64,000 nucleotides of DNA from Chitinophaga sp. CB10 (GTDB lineage Bacteria; Bacteroidota; Bacteroidia; Chitinophagales; Chitinophagaceae), in the NCBI GenBank assembly GCA_001870995.2, contig MLAV02000001.1, forward strand, positions 248,001 through 312,000, given 5' to 3'. Position numbers and translations under genes: made by a program. The notes under the pieces were generated by a model. That model had not been told where the DNA came from and searched no databases. It worked only from the letters and a program-made list of their open reading frames with translations. Below, piece by piece: positions 1 through 8,775 of this stretch (its first letter is position 1; each line of letters opens with the position of its first letter).

Positions 1-1105
1 GCAGCAGTTGCAGCGAGAGCGTTTTATTGACCATGGCGTTGAAGGCGGGCAATACGAGCGCCAGCAGCAGTACGGCCACGATGGTGGCGAAAGCGGCCTG
101 TACGAGCGCTTCGCCGATGAACTGCGCCACGAGTTTGCCACGGCCTGCGCCGAGCGCTTTCCGCACGCCTACTTCCCTGGCGCGCTGTTCGCTGCGGGCG
201 GTGGAGAGGTTCATAAAATTGATGCAGGCCACCAGCAGGATAATGCCGGCAATGATGAGGAAGAGGCGCACGTACACGATGCGGCCTCCGCTTTGCACGC
301 CGTTGTCATACTCGCTGCGCAGGCGCCAGTCGTTCATATTCAGCAGCGAATAGGTGACGGCATAGGAAGGAATATTTTGCTTCGCCAGCTGGTTCAGCTT
401 TTGTGTGATGGCGGCGATGTTGGCGCCGGGAACAGTCTGGAAAAAAGTTTCCAGCTGAAACGCTTCCCAGTTGGCCAGTGTTGCGGAGCCCTGGAAAGCC
501 GCTTCCAGCGGGGCCAGCCACTCAAACCGTATGGTAGCGTTCTGCGGAATATCTGCTATCACGCCGGTAATCGTATAGGCGTTACTGTTATCTACCGTAA
601 TGGTTTTGCCCACGACGCCGCGGGTGGTATTAAAAAGTTTCTGTGCCGTTTTTTCTGTAATAACGAGGGAGTGCACCTGGCTGAAAGCATCTGCAGGCGC
701 GCCTTCCAGGAAGCGGCATTCAAACAGCCGGAGGAAGTCGGGGTCCACATACCGGCCATAGCTGTACATGGGATTGTTGCGGTAGTTAAACAGCGCGGTG
801 GTATAGCCTTCCGTACTGCGGGCGTAAGCTTTGATACCCGGGACCTGCGCCATGGCGGCAGGGCCGAGGGGGCCGGAGGTGGAACTGTAGGTTCTCAGTT
901 CGTTATTGAGGTTCCAGTGGATTTTTGCCTGGTAAATGTTGTCCTTTCCGCGGATGTAATCGTTGAAATGCATTTCATCTTCTACCCACAGGAGGATGAG
1001 GCAGGTGCAGACAATACCGATGCTGAGCCCGAAAATGTTCAGGATGCCGTAGGTCTTGTTTTTCTTCAGGTTGCGCAAAGCCGTTTTCAGGTAGTTCGAG
1101 ATCAT
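1..1105 (-). CDS. ABC transporter permease (MacB/FtsX type), 3' end cut off by the window
   Basis: The visible part is the N-terminal 368 codons of an inner-membrane ABC permease. It opens with MISNYLKTALRNLKKNKTY and a first membrane segment (NIFGLSIGIVCTCLILLWV), followed by a periplasmic MacB-type domain. At the window edge it reaches the first FtsX helix bundle, with the family signature INFMNLSTARSEQRAREVGV. Bacteroidota members of this family are normally about 780-800 residues with two FtsX domains, so roughly half is missing. Such proteins work with a separate ATPase in MacAB-like efflux or mechanotransmission; which role applies here cannot be told. The start is the ATG at 1105, the first Met before the conserved helix. 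A terminator just upstream isolates it from the Bcr/CflA gene, so it probably has its own promoter. Confidence 0.9.
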   Translation of the reverse strand, partial: MISNYLKTALRNLKKNKTYGILNIFGLSIGIVCTCLILLWVEDEMHFNDYIRGKDNIYQAKIHWNLNNELRTYSSTSGPLGPAAMAQVPGIKAYARSTEGYTTALFNYRNNPMYSYGRYVDPDFLRLFECRFLEGAPADAFSQVHSLVITEKTAQKLFNTTRGVVGKTITVDNSNAYTITGVIADIPQNATIRFEWLAPLEAAFQGSATLANWEAFQLETFFQTVPGANIAAITQKLNQLAKQNIPSYAVTYSLLNMNDWRLRSEYDNGVQSGGRIVYVRLFLIIAGIILLVACINFMNLSTARSEQRAREVGVRKALGAGRGKLVAQFIGEALVQAAFATIVAVLLLALVLPAFNAMVNKTLSLQLL

Positions 1106-1194
1106 AAAAAAAATCCTTTGGATGGGTTTGAACCAGAACGGTGCCATCTTACGAAAGTATTGAAAACGCGGGATTTTGTAAGGAGCGGGGTTGA

Positions 1195-1236
1195 AAAACT
1201 GTCCGCTTCCGGACATCGGAGTTACGGAAGCGGACA
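1195..1236 (-). terminator. Rho-independent terminator after the Bcr/CflA gene
   Basis: A 12-bp perfect stem (TGTCCGCTTCCG at 1200-1211 with its complement at 1225-1236, 13-nt loop) is followed on the minus strand by GTTTTTC. It lies 68 bp past the stop codon of the minus-strand efflux gene. The left arm also contains a smaller palindrome, TGTCCG-CTTC-CGGACA, so a protein-binding role for the downstream permease gene is not excluded. Confidence 0.7.
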
Positions 1237-1303
1237 CGGTGTTTGTGAACGGAACCAGGCGCCCGGCGAACTTAAATTTCTCCCTAAAAAAAACAACACA
1301 CGA

Positions 1304-2539
1304 TTAATGCAATACGGCTTGCGCCCCCTGCATGTCCGTTTCTTGCTTAATGAACCTGCGCCCGGTGAGCAGTACCCCGAGGGCTGTTAGTCCGCACAGG
1401 GCCAGGGTAAAGGCCATGGGCGAGGCGTTCGGGATTTTTACCGCGCTCACGGCGGCGGATGTGATGGCGCCGATACCCAGTTGCAGTGCGCCCATGACGG
1501 CAGAGGCGCTGCCGGCGTTTTTGGAGAAGGGCGCCAGGCAAAGCGCTGCGGTATTAGGGTTCACGAAACCGAGGCAGCAGAGGTAACCGAAAAGTAATAT
1601 CAGGAGCAGGGTAAGCGTTAATACATGGGTGATGGCTGCGAGGAAAAGCAATATGCCGAATGCCGACTGAAATGCCAGCGCCACGGGGATGATCTGGCGG
1701 CTCTGGAACCTGCGCAGCAGGAAGCTGTTTACCTGGCTGCAACCGATAAAGCCAACGGAGAGGCCGGCAAAAATCCATCCGTACACTTCGCCGCTCACGC
1801 CGTACACTTCCATGAAAACTTTCGGGGAGCCGGATACGTAGGTGAAAATGCCTGCGAAGCTGAGTGCGCCGGCCAGGGCATAGGTCGTGAACTGGGCATT
1901 CGTAAGTACGGCCAGGAAATTGTTAATAATAGGTTTGGGTTTAAGAGATATAGTGCTGTCAGGGCGGTAGCTTTCCGGTAACCATAACAGGCAGGCGAGG
2001 AGAATGCCGACGCCCAAAACCGTCAGGATAAGGAAGACAGTGTTCCATCCAAACGCGTGGGTCACATACCCGCCAACGGCAGGCGCCACCATGGGAGAAG
2101 CGCCAACTACCAGCATCAACAGGGCAAACACCCTGGCATTGTCCTTCACGGGGAAGAGGTCGCGCACCATGGCTACTGCCGCTACTGTGGCGGCGCAGCT
2201 GCCGATGGCCTGGAAAAACCGCAGCGCAACAAGGCTTTCGATGGTGTGACTGTACATACATCCGATGGAGGTGGCGATATAAAGTATCAGGCCGGCATAC
2301 AACGGTTTTTTGCGGCCGTATTTATCCAATAGCGGACCATACAGCAGCTGGCCGGCGGAGATGCCGATGAAAAAGCTGGTCAGGGAAAAACCGATGGTAG
2401 GCACGTCCGTATGGAGGTCTTTCGCTATGGCAGGGAATCCCGGGAGGTACATATCGATTGAAAACGGGCCCAGGGCAGTGAGCGACCCCAAAATTAAAAT
2501 TAAAAAAAAGAACCGGGAGGGTGATATCGTTGTTGTCAA
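1304..2539 (-). CDS. Bcr/CflA-family multidrug efflux MFS transporter
   Basis: This 411-residue inner-membrane drug/proton antiporter of the DHA1 type has twelve hydrophobic segments. The opening GSLTALGPFSIDMYLPGFPA is the hallmark of Bcr/CflA proteins, and the loop motif LLYGPLLDKYGRKKPL corresponds to MFS motif A. Family members export bicyclomycin, chloramphenicol, sulfonamides or small peptides; the substrate here is unknown. The most upstream start is a TTG at 2539 and no ATG lies in frame before the first helix, so the start is probable rather than certain. It is transcribed alone, ends at a strong terminator, and diverges from a GNAT gene across a 302-bp gap. No regulator is adjacent. 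Confidence 0.88.
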   Translation of the reverse strand: MTTTISPSRFFFLILILGSLTALGPFSIDMYLPGFPAIAKDLHTDVPTIGFSLTSFFIGISAGQLLYGPLLDKYGRKKPLYAGLILYIATSIGCMYSHTIESLVALRFFQAIGSCAATVAAVAMVRDLFPVKDNARVFALLMLVVGASPMVAPAVGGYVTHAFGWNTVFLILTVLGVGILLACLLWLPESYRPDSTISLKPKPIINNFLAVLTNAQFTTYALAGALSFAGIFTYVSGSPKVFMEVYGVSGEVYGWIFAGLSVGFIGCSQVNSFLLRRFQSRQIIPVALAFQSAFGILLFLAAITHVLTLTLLLILLFGYLCCLGFVNPNTAALCLAPFSKNAGSASAVMGALQLGIGAITSAAVSAVKIPNASPMAFTLALCGLTALGVLLTGRRFIKQETDMQGAQAVLH

Positions 2540-2772
2540 TGAGTACGTATTTATGGTTTTCGTTTAATGGAGGTCGTAAAGTTACAGTGTATTTTTCGCA
2601 GTACCATTGAAAGACGATATCGATTATAGTTATACAACGATCAGTATATGTTATAACTATCCATAAATTAAATTTTTTCGTGCTATCGCCGGAGGTAAAA
2701 GGGGCAACTGTCTGATTTACTAACGTGGATGGTTAAACGAAAATAGAAATTCAACCAGCTATTTTTATTTTT

Positions 2773-2803
2773 TTTGCAGATACTTTTTTTGGTTATATCA
2801 TTG
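2773..2803 (+). promoter_or_regulatory. Bacteroidota-type promoter for the GNAT gene
   Basis: TTTG (2773-2776), a 19-bp spacer, then TATCATTG (2796-2803; consensus TAnnTTTG with one mismatch). The expected transcript start is near 2809, about 33 nt before the ATG. The rest of the 302-bp gap 2540-2841 is AT-rich. It contains a weak minus-strand -7 candidate (TAACTTTA, 2577-2584) for the efflux gene, and nothing else recognisable. Confidence 0.5.
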
Positions 2804-2841
2804 GGGTGCGAAATGCGCAGCCCACATAAAACAGAAAAGCG

Positions 2842-3300
2842 ATGAATACGGTAACCTATCTCCGGACCAACAACGAGCAGCAGGATTTTGAAGCGCTAAC
2901 CAATGCGCTGGATGAGGACCTGCGCGACCGTTACCAGGAATTACAGGAAATTTACGATGAACACAATGTGATTGAAGCCATTAACACAGTGGTGATTGCT
3001 TACGTGGGCCAGGAGGCCGTTGGATGTGCATGTTTCCGCGAGTTTAATGACCATACCATTGAAATCAAACGCATGTTTGTGAAGCCTGAGTTGCGAGGGA
3101 AAGGGATTGCGTTGGGGATATTGCAGGAGTTGGAAAACTGGGCCAAGGAGCTGCATTACAGCTATGCCATACTTGAAACGGGTAAGCGGCAGCCGGAAGC
3201 CATCAGCCTGTACCAGAAGAGCGGGTTTACGATTATGGATAATTACGGGCCGTATATCGGCATGGAGAATAGTATCTGCATGCGTAAACGGCTGGGGTAG
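2842..3300 (+). CDS. GNAT-family N-acetyltransferase
   Basis: A 152-residue cytoplasmic acetyl-CoA-dependent acyltransferase. The acetyl-CoA-binding motif is visible at VKPELRGKGIALGILQELE (about residues 79-97, R/Q-x-x-G-x-G/A type), followed by the motif B region LETGKRQPEAISLYQKSGF, which is typical of small-molecule or ribosomal-protein GNATs. The acceptor cannot be predicted. The ATG at 2842 follows a good Bacteroidota promoter, and the gene appears monocistronic. It ends at 3300 directly before a cluster of dispersed repeats shared with a second site at 50.8 kb. Confidence 0.85.
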   Translation: MNTVTYLRTNNEQQDFEALTNALDEDLRDRYQELQEIYDEHNVIEAINTVVIAYVGQEAVGCACFREFNDHTIEIKRMFVKPELRGKGIALGILQELENWAKELHYSYAILETGKRQPEAISLYQKSGFTIMDNYGPYIGMENSICMRKRLG

Positions 3301-3307
3301 TGCGGAT

Positions 3308-3464
3308 TTTTTTCTCGCAAAGAGGCGTAAGGGGCAAGGGGGGATTTTTTCTCGCAAAGGGGCATAAGGGGCAGAGCGCGCAAAGGGGGGATTTTTCTCG
3401 CAAAGGGGCATAAGGGGCAGAGCGCGCAGAGAGCTTACTTATTCCACTTACGCCGCTTTGCGAG
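3308..3464. repeat. Dispersed repeat cluster: three direct units and one inverted unit
   Basis: The gap between two convergent genes holds units of the form T-run + CTCGCAAAGgGGCaTAAGGGGCA. Plus-orientation copies start at 3314, 3351 and 3397; the second and third also share GAGCGCGCA(A/G)AG. An inverted copy lies at 3434-3464 (core 3447-3464) and can pair with the direct copies to form a hairpin. A related element sits at 50815-50878. No coding potential or transposase is associated. Confidence 0.75.
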
Positions 3465-3481
3465 CAATCATAAGCATGGTT

Positions 3482-4990
3482 CTAATGCGTTATTACGTTG
3501 GTTTCTTTTTGCATGGAGCCGGTAGCGTCCATTCTTGCATGCCAGCTGAGCGCTTCCTCCAGGAGGTGCGGCGTATGGCCGCCTTTGCGGGAGGCTGCAA
3601 CAAAATAATCTTTCAATAATTCCTTATATACAGGGTCAGCGCAATTGCTGATAATTGACTTTGCACGTTCGCGGGGCGCGAGTCCGCGCAGGTCCGCCAG
3701 CCCGAAATCCGTTACCACAATGTCCACATCGTGTTCGCTGTTATCGATGTGGGAAGCCATAGGCACGATATGCGAAATTGCGCCGTTCCTGGACGACGCC
3801 TGCGTAACGAACACGCTCAGGTAAGCATTGCGCGCAAAATCATTACTGCCGCCGATGCCGTTCATCATCTTCGTACCGCCGATATGGGTGGAATTTACGT
3901 TCCCATAAATATCACATTCAATAGCCGTGTTCATACTGATGACGCCTAACCTGCGGATCACTTCCGCGGCGTTGCTGATATCCTGCGGCCGCAGGATGAT
4001 ATGCGGCTTGTAGCGTTCGAAATTTTCCATCAGCCGCGTGTAGCAGGGTTGCGATACAGTGATGCTGGAAGCGGACGCAAAGTCCATCTTGCCGGCGTCG
4101 ATGAGGTTGAAAGTACTGTCCTGCAAAACTTCAGAGTACATCGTGAGATGCCGGAAGTCCCCGTCGATAAAGCCTTCCAGCACCGCGTTCGCTACCTTGC
4201 CGATGCCGGATTGCAGGGGCCGCAGCTGGTGGGTGAGGCGGCCTTTCTTTACTTCATGTTCGAAGAATTGGAGGAGATGCCCGGCAATGGAGCGGGTCTT
4301 CTCGTCCCGCTCGTTGATAGCGGCCGGACTGTCGACCGTTTCCGTGATGACGATGGCAATAATTTTTGCGGGGTCCACGGGAATGGAAGGCGTGCCAATC
4401 CGCGTGCCTGCCTCCGTGATGGGAATGATCTTTCTATCCGGCCATACGCCGGCGGAAAAAATATCGTGTACGCCATAGAGGGAGAGCGGCACGGAAACAT
4501 TGATCTCTACAATTATTTTCGCTGCCTTTTCCGCAAACGTAGCGGTATTGCCTACAGAGGTGGTAGGCACGATGCTGCCATCCGCTTCAATCATCAGCGC
4601 TTCGATGATGGCTACATCCGGGCGGATGATGTCTTCTTTGATCAGTTCAGCGCTTTCGCCCAGGTGCTGGTCCATGAATAATACATTGCCCTGGTTGATG
4701 GCGTTGCGCAAGACGGGATCTACCTGGAAAGGCATCCGTTTATAGACCGCGCCTGCTTCCGTCAGCGTGCCATCGGTGCCATGGCCCAGGGAAGCGCCGG
4801 TGAGTAAGGTGATCTTGCGGGGTTGCTGTGTGGCGAGGGCTGCAAATGCTTTCAATACTGCCTTACTGTCTCCCGCCTTGGTGAAGCCGCTGCTGGCCAC
4901 TGTCATGCCATCCTTAATACAGGCGGCCGCGTTGGCGGCGCTGGTGATCAACCCCTGCATGCCGGATCTCTTGATTCTCTCTTCGTACAT
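3482..4990 (-). CDS. Acetyl-CoA hydrolase/transferase family: succinate/acetate CoA-transferase
   Basis: A 502-residue class I CoA-transferase that moves CoA between acyl groups, most likely succinyl-CoA and acetate as in AarC (505 residues) or Cat1. Motif TMYSEVLQDS carries the likely catalytic glutamate, Glu287, which forms the glutamyl-CoA intermediate. MNGIGGSNDFARNAY near residues 380-395 is the glycine-rich CoA-binding signature. It is cytoplasmic, without a signal peptide. The ATG at 4990 gives the normal family length. The gene is isolated: convergent with the GNAT gene across the repeat cluster and divergent from the endonuclease gene. Family members serve acetate overflow or a bypass of succinyl-CoA synthetase. 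Substrate preference is inferred from length and motifs only. Confidence 0.85.
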   Translation of the reverse strand: MYEERIKRSGMQGLITSAANAAACIKDGMTVASSGFTKAGDSKAVLKAFAALATQQPRKITLLTGASLGHGTDGTLTEAGAVYKRMPFQVDPVLRNAINQGNVLFMDQHLGESAELIKEDIIRPDVAIIEALMIEADGSIVPTTSVGNTATFAEKAAKIIVEINVSVPLSLYGVHDIFSAGVWPDRKIIPITEAGTRIGTPSIPVDPAKIIAIVITETVDSPAAINERDEKTRSIAGHLLQFFEHEVKKGRLTHQLRPLQSGIGKVANAVLEGFIDGDFRHLTMYSEVLQDSTFNLIDAGKMDFASASSITVSQPCYTRLMENFERYKPHIILRPQDISNAAEVIRRLGVISMNTAIECDIYGNVNSTHIGGTKMMNGIGGSNDFARNAYLSVFVTQASSRNGAISHIVPMASHIDNSEHDVDIVVTDFGLADLRGLAPRERAKSIISNCADPVYKELLKDYFVAASRKGGHTPHLLEEALSWHARMDATGSMQKETNVITH

Positions 4991-5266
4991 CTTAGTGATA
5001 GGTTGGTGGAACGCCTAAAATTACGAAGGTAGCCGGTGGCCAAAATGTGATAATGCGCCAAAATGATGCTTGAACCGGCCACCGGCATTTTTAGGGTAAA
5101 TCGATTGCCTCCGGGCTCAGGATAAGAATATAACGTGCATGGCTATACGATAAATAAAAATTTTTATTCTGTGGAGATGGCAATGCCGCAGGACGAAATT
5201 TTTTTTGCTCAAACTGCGATCGTCCGAGTGTAAAAAAATATATCTTCGCGCGTTCGTAAATGGACT

Positions 5267-6679
5267 ATGCCAAAAAGAAGAAAGAAGAGTAGCAGTAATT
5301 ATTCTATCGTTATTATCCTGGCGATCATCACGTTTGTAGTCACCTATTGTACCCGCAAGTTCACTACCGACAAGGGGAAACAGGCGCCTGCCACTTCGGG
5401 GCAGCAACGCCCGCCTGCATCAGGGAAAAAAAAGCAGCCGGAATTATTCAGAGAAAATTTTGAAACCGCTGCTCCTGTAAAAGAACATTACAATACGGAA
5501 ACCATTACCCTGCAATCAGGACAATGGACGCTGAAAAACGCAGTGATCGGGGCAAAGGCGGAAGATCACAAGCAGGGAAAGCAGGCGCTGCGTGTACGCG
5601 GCGGCGGTAGCGCCACCATGGAATTTGATATCACGGTTACAGGCACGGTAACGGTTACGCTGAAACATGCCGCCTACGGCACGGATGCAGGCGGCGCCTG
5701 GGAACTCTGGTATTCGGTGAACAAAGGCCAGCGATTCCTGCCTGCCGGCAATGTGGTGCATACCAGCGAGCGGGAACTCCGTACGTCGACCTTCACCATC
5801 GTCGCGCAAAAAACGCTGCGCCTCCAAATACGCAGCACGGATAAGGAAAACGGCCGCCTTAACTTTGACGAGATCAGGGTTGTGCGCAGCCACGAAACGC
5901 CTGCGCCTTCCGGCGGCGCAGTGCCCGGGGATGATGACAACATGCTGCTCGGCAACCCGAGCGATGCCACGCCATCACTGGTAACGCCGAATAATTACCT
6001 GATGGATAAAGGGTATTACAAATTATCGTATAACCGTGACCGTGGTACGCCCAACTGGGTGTGCTGGCATGTAACCGCGAAGGATTTGGGGCATATGTCG
6101 CGCTCCCGGGATTTCCGGCCGGATGCCGACGTGCCGGACAGCTGGTACCAGGTTACGCAGAGCAGTTACAGCGGCAGCGGGTTCGACAGGGGGCATAATT
6201 GCCCTTCCGGGGACCGGACATTCAGCAGGGCCGCCAACGATGCTACCTTCCTCATGACGAACATGATACCCCAGGCGCCGAATCATAACCAGCACCTGTG
6301 GTCGGGGCTGGAAAACTATACCCGCGACCTCGTGCGGGCCGGCAATGAAGTGTATGTGATCATGGGCAGCTATGGCATGGGGGGAGTCGGGGAAAAGGGA
6401 TTGAGAAAGAAGATTGACCGCAATAATATCACTGTGCCGGATCACATCTGGAAAGTGATTGTGGTGCTGCCGGAGGGCAACAACGACCTGAAACGCATTA
6501 ACAAGCATACCCGCATCATTGCCGTGAATACGCCGAATAAGAACGACGTCAGCAAGCAGTGGACGGCCTACCTGACCACCATCGCGGAAATCGAGGAGGC
6601 GACGCACCTGAAGCTGTTGAGTCGCGTGCCGGAAGCGGTGCGGCAGGAGCTGGTGAAAAAAATTGACAGCGGAAACTGA
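5267..6679 (+). CDS. Membrane-anchored DNA/RNA non-specific endonuclease (NUC1 type)
   Basis: A 470-residue protein with a basic N-terminus, one membrane helix (residues 12-27), a Pro/Ser/Lys-rich linker, a beta-sandwich-like domain (about 60-206) and a C-terminal DNA/RNA non-specific nuclease domain (about 225-460). The catalytic DRGH motif is at 307-310 (His310 as general base), in context GFDRGHNCPSGDRT. The metal-binding Asn lies in MIPQAPNHNQHLW near residue 341. Topology predicts the nuclease outside the cytoplasm, so a role in nucleic-acid scavenging or envelope defence is likely. The start at 5267 gives a short basic tail before the helix. It is followed 40 bp later by the M20 gene, which may be cotranscribed. 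The beta domain commonly accompanies Bacteroidota nucleases. Confidence 0.88.
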   Translation: MPKRRKKSSSNYSIVIILAIITFVVTYCTRKFTTDKGKQAPATSGQQRPPASGKKKQPELFRENFETAAPVKEHYNTETITLQSGQWTLKNAVIGAKAEDHKQGKQALRVRGGGSATMEFDITVTGTVTVTLKHAAYGTDAGGAWELWYSVNKGQRFLPAGNVVHTSERELRTSTFTIVAQKTLRLQIRSTDKENGRLNFDEIRVVRSHETPAPSGGAVPGDDDNMLLGNPSDATPSLVTPNNYLMDKGYYKLSYNRDRGTPNWVCWHVTAKDLGHMSRSRDFRPDADVPDSWYQVTQSSYSGSGFDRGHNCPSGDRTFSRAANDATFLMTNMIPQAPNHNQHLWSGLENYTRDLVRAGNEVYVIMGSYGMGGVGEKGLRKKIDRNNITVPDHIWKVIVVLPEGNNDLKRINKHTRIIAVNTPNKNDVSKQWTAYLTTIAEIEEATHLKLLSRVPEAVRQELVKKIDSGN

Positions 6680-6719
6680 TAGATAATGTATTTTCGGAGT
6701 CGTCCAACCCGGAAAGATT

Positions 6720-7907
6720 ATGCTGAAAGAAAAGATCAGGGAGCTGGCGGCTTCCCTGCACGCCAGTACAGTGAGTGATCGCAGGCGGCTGCATGCGCAC
6801 CCTGAGTTGTCCTATAAAGAATTTGAAACGGCCGCATTCATAGAAGAGCGGCTCGCTGCCATCGGGCTGCCGTATGAGCGGATGGCCAATACCGGCCTGG
6901 TGGCGCTGCTGAAAGGCGGCAAGGCGGCATCCTCCGCGGTGGTAGCGCTGCGGGCGGATATTGATGCGTTGCCTATCCAGGAGCTGAACGAGGCGCCGTA
7001 TAAGTCGCAGAACCCCGGCGTGATGCATGCCTGCGGGCACGACGTACATACGTCCTCGTTACTGGCCACGGCGGAGATACTGACCCGTTTGAAAGATGAA
7101 TTTGCCGGTACGGTGAAGTTCATTTTCCAGCCGGCGGAAGAGCTGATCCCTGGCGGGGCGAGCATGATGATCAAAGAAGGGGTGTTGCAAAACCCTAAGC
7201 CGGATTTCATTTTAGGGCAGCATACCATGCCGGAGCTGCCGGCGGGCAAGGTGGGCTTCCGCGGCGGGCGTTATATGGCCAGCAACGATGAAATATTCCT
7301 GACCATCCGGGGCAGGGGAGGCCATGGCGCGATGCCGCACCTGGGCATTGACCCGGTGCTGATAGCCTGCCATATGATCACTGCCCTGCAGCAGATCGTT
7401 TCCCGCAGGGCCAATCCTTCGTTACCATCCGTACTGTCTTTCGGGAAAATGCTGGCAAACGGCGCTACGAACGTGATACCTGACGAGGTGAGGGTAGAAG
7501 GCACTTTCCGCTGTATGGACGAAACCTGGCGGCGGCAGGCCCATGAAAAGATCCGCCGTATGGCCGTATCCATTGCCGAGGGCATGGAAGGCGTTTGCGA
7601 GGTGGAGATACACCAGGGCTATCCCGTGCTGATCAACGACGATGCGCTGACGGCGGCTACCAAGGCGCATGCGGTCGACTACCTGGGGGCGGAGAACGTG
7701 GTGGACCTGGACATCTGGATGGCGGCGGAAGATTTTGCCTATTACAGTCAGGCCGGCCCTTCCTGCTTTTACCGGCTGGGCGTGCGCAACGAGGAGCGGG
7801 GCATTACTTCCGGCTTGCATACCGCTACGTTTGACGTGGACGAACTGAGTTTACAAACCGGGCCCGGACTCATGAGCTACCTGGCGGTAAAAACTTTAGG
7901 CAATTAG
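6720..7907 (+). CDS. M20-family amidohydrolase/metallopeptidase
   Basis: A 395-residue cytoplasmic metal-dependent amidohydrolase of the M20D group (N-acyl-amino acid, hippurate or IAA-conjugate hydrolases). Metal ligands are visible: MHACGHDVHTS (Cys105, His107), QPAEE (Glu140-Glu141, catalytic and metal) and GQHTMPELPAG (His168). The lid/dimerisation domain spans about 180-290. It releases amino acids from N-acylated or aminoacylated substrates; the actual substrate is unknown. The ATG at 6720 precedes the conserved RRRLHAHPELSYKEFETAAF. It lies 40 bp after the endonuclease gene on the same strand. Confidence 0.88.
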   Translation: MLKEKIRELAASLHASTVSDRRRLHAHPELSYKEFETAAFIEERLAAIGLPYERMANTGLVALLKGGKAASSAVVALRADIDALPIQELNEAPYKSQNPGVMHACGHDVHTSSLLATAEILTRLKDEFAGTVKFIFQPAEELIPGGASMMIKEGVLQNPKPDFILGQHTMPELPAGKVGFRGGRYMASNDEIFLTIRGRGGHGAMPHLGIDPVLIACHMITALQQIVSRRANPSLPSVLSFGKMLANGATNVIPDEVRVEGTFRCMDETWRRQAHEKIRRMAVSIAEGMEGVCEVEIHQGYPVLINDDALTAATKAHAVDYLGAENVVDLDIWMAAEDFAYYSQAGPSCFYRLGVRNEERGITSGLHTATFDVDELSLQTGPGLMSYLAVKTLGN

Positions 7908-7956
7908 TATTTTTATAAATTATTCTTTATTTATATGTATCTTCGGGCATTAATGA

Positions 7957-8643
7957 ATGCCTATGAAACACCCTGTCTTAAAAGCATTATGCCTCGGCGT
8001 GTATGCCGCCGCGTTAGTAGCCTGTAATAAGGAGGTCATTGATGAGCCCCGCATGAGAGGGCCGGTAGATGAATCGACCGGCAACAATCCTGACAACAAT
8101 ACGAATAACCCGCTGGCGGGCACTTACCGGGTGGTGGCCAGTACGGCCAACGGCCGTGGGGAAACCCGTTTTGACATGATGGGGACCCCTACGCTGATTG
8201 TCACCAATACGCAGGTGACCTGCGATAATTTTAACGGTACGGTGGTGATTGACGGGAAGAACATCACCGCGAAGGATATCAGCATGGGTATCCAGCTGGC
8301 GTACACCAACATGACTTACCTTAATGGCATGGAAAGCGGGGACCCGGTCAGCGGGACCAAATACGTGGAGGCGCCGGCGCAAAGCAGCAGCGCTCCCTAT
8401 ACGCTGAAAGGGAGTGACTCCATTTCCTGTAAGGTACTCCTGCCGGCCGGCGTGGGTGAGGCGCTGGGAGAAGCGGGCGCCAAGCTTCCGGATGAAAAGA
8501 TGCAGCATTATGCGTTTGCAGGGGATACCCTCATCCTGACCGGCAAATGGATTGTAAGCCAGACGCTGTCGAACAACGGCATACCGGTGAACGTCTTTTC
8601 TACCGACTTATCGGTGATGAAGCTGGTAAGGGTTTCAAAATAA
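7957..8643 (+). CDS. Lipoprotein of unknown function
   Basis: A 228-residue predicted lipoprotein. The signal peptide ends in the lipobox LVAC (Cys at about residue 23), followed by an Asn/Asp/Thr-rich spacer with NNPDNNTNN. The mature part looks all-beta (alternating short hydrophobic strands such as TLIVTNTQVTCDNFNGTVVI). No known domain is recognised. A second Met at 7963 gives an equally good signal peptide and may be the true start. It is transcribed alone and closed by the terminator at 8655. Location is probably the outer or inner membrane, facing the periplasm or surface. Confidence 0.7.
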   Translation: MPMKHPVLKALCLGVYAAALVACNKEVIDEPRMRGPVDESTGNNPDNNTNNPLAGTYRVVASTANGRGETRFDMMGTPTLIVTNTQVTCDNFNGTVVIDGKNITAKDISMGIQLAYTNMTYLNGMESGDPVSGTKYVEAPAQSSSAPYTLKGSDSISCKVLLPAGVGEALGEAGAKLPDEKMQHYAFAGDTLILTGKWIVSQTLSNNGIPVNVFSTDLSVMKLVRVSK

Positions 8644-8654
8644 TTTCAGATAAG

Positions 8655-8685
8655 CTGGCCGGGACGTCCCGGCCAGTTCTTTTTT
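8655..8685 (+). terminator. Rho-independent terminator
   Basis: A 10-bp perfect stem CTGGCCGGGA (8655-8664) / TCCCGGCCAG (8667-8676) with a 2-nt centre, then TTCTTTTTT. It lies 12 bp after the lipoprotein stop codon. Confidence 0.9.
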
Positions 8686-8740
8686 AGGGCATTCCCTAAG
8701 CCTTCCCCCGATATACCCGGCACGTCGTGCGAAAAAATAT

Positions 8741-8771
8741 TTTTAAATAAGCGAATGCTTACTTATTTTTG
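8741..8771 (+). promoter_or_regulatory. TetR promoter with embedded operator-like palindrome
   Basis: TTTT (8741-8744), 19 bp, then a perfect -7 box TATTTTTG (8764-8771). The spacer contains the inverted repeat TAAGC-GAAT-GCTTA (8747-8760), a typical TetR half-site arrangement. Binding there would block this promoter, so autorepression is inferred. The expected transcript start (about 8777) falls on or next to the ATG at 8776, implying a leaderless or nearly leaderless mRNA. Confidence 0.55.
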
Positions 8772-8775
8772 CGCC

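Noticed and set aside
1120..1150. GGTTCAAACCC-like T-arm suggesting a tRNA, and a TGGCAC sequence suggesting a sigma-54 promoter
   Set aside because: No acceptor stem or anticodon arm can be formed around it. The GG and GC elements of a sigma-54 promoter are not at the required spacing.
8..1390. 460-codon plus-strand frame at the left edge
   Set aside because: It is antisense to the ABC permease, whose FtsX signature INFMNLSTARSEQ reads on the minus strand.
3308..3464. Direct repeats considered as a CRISPR array
   Set aside because: Units touch or nearly touch without regular unique spacers, one unit is inverted, and no cas gene is present.
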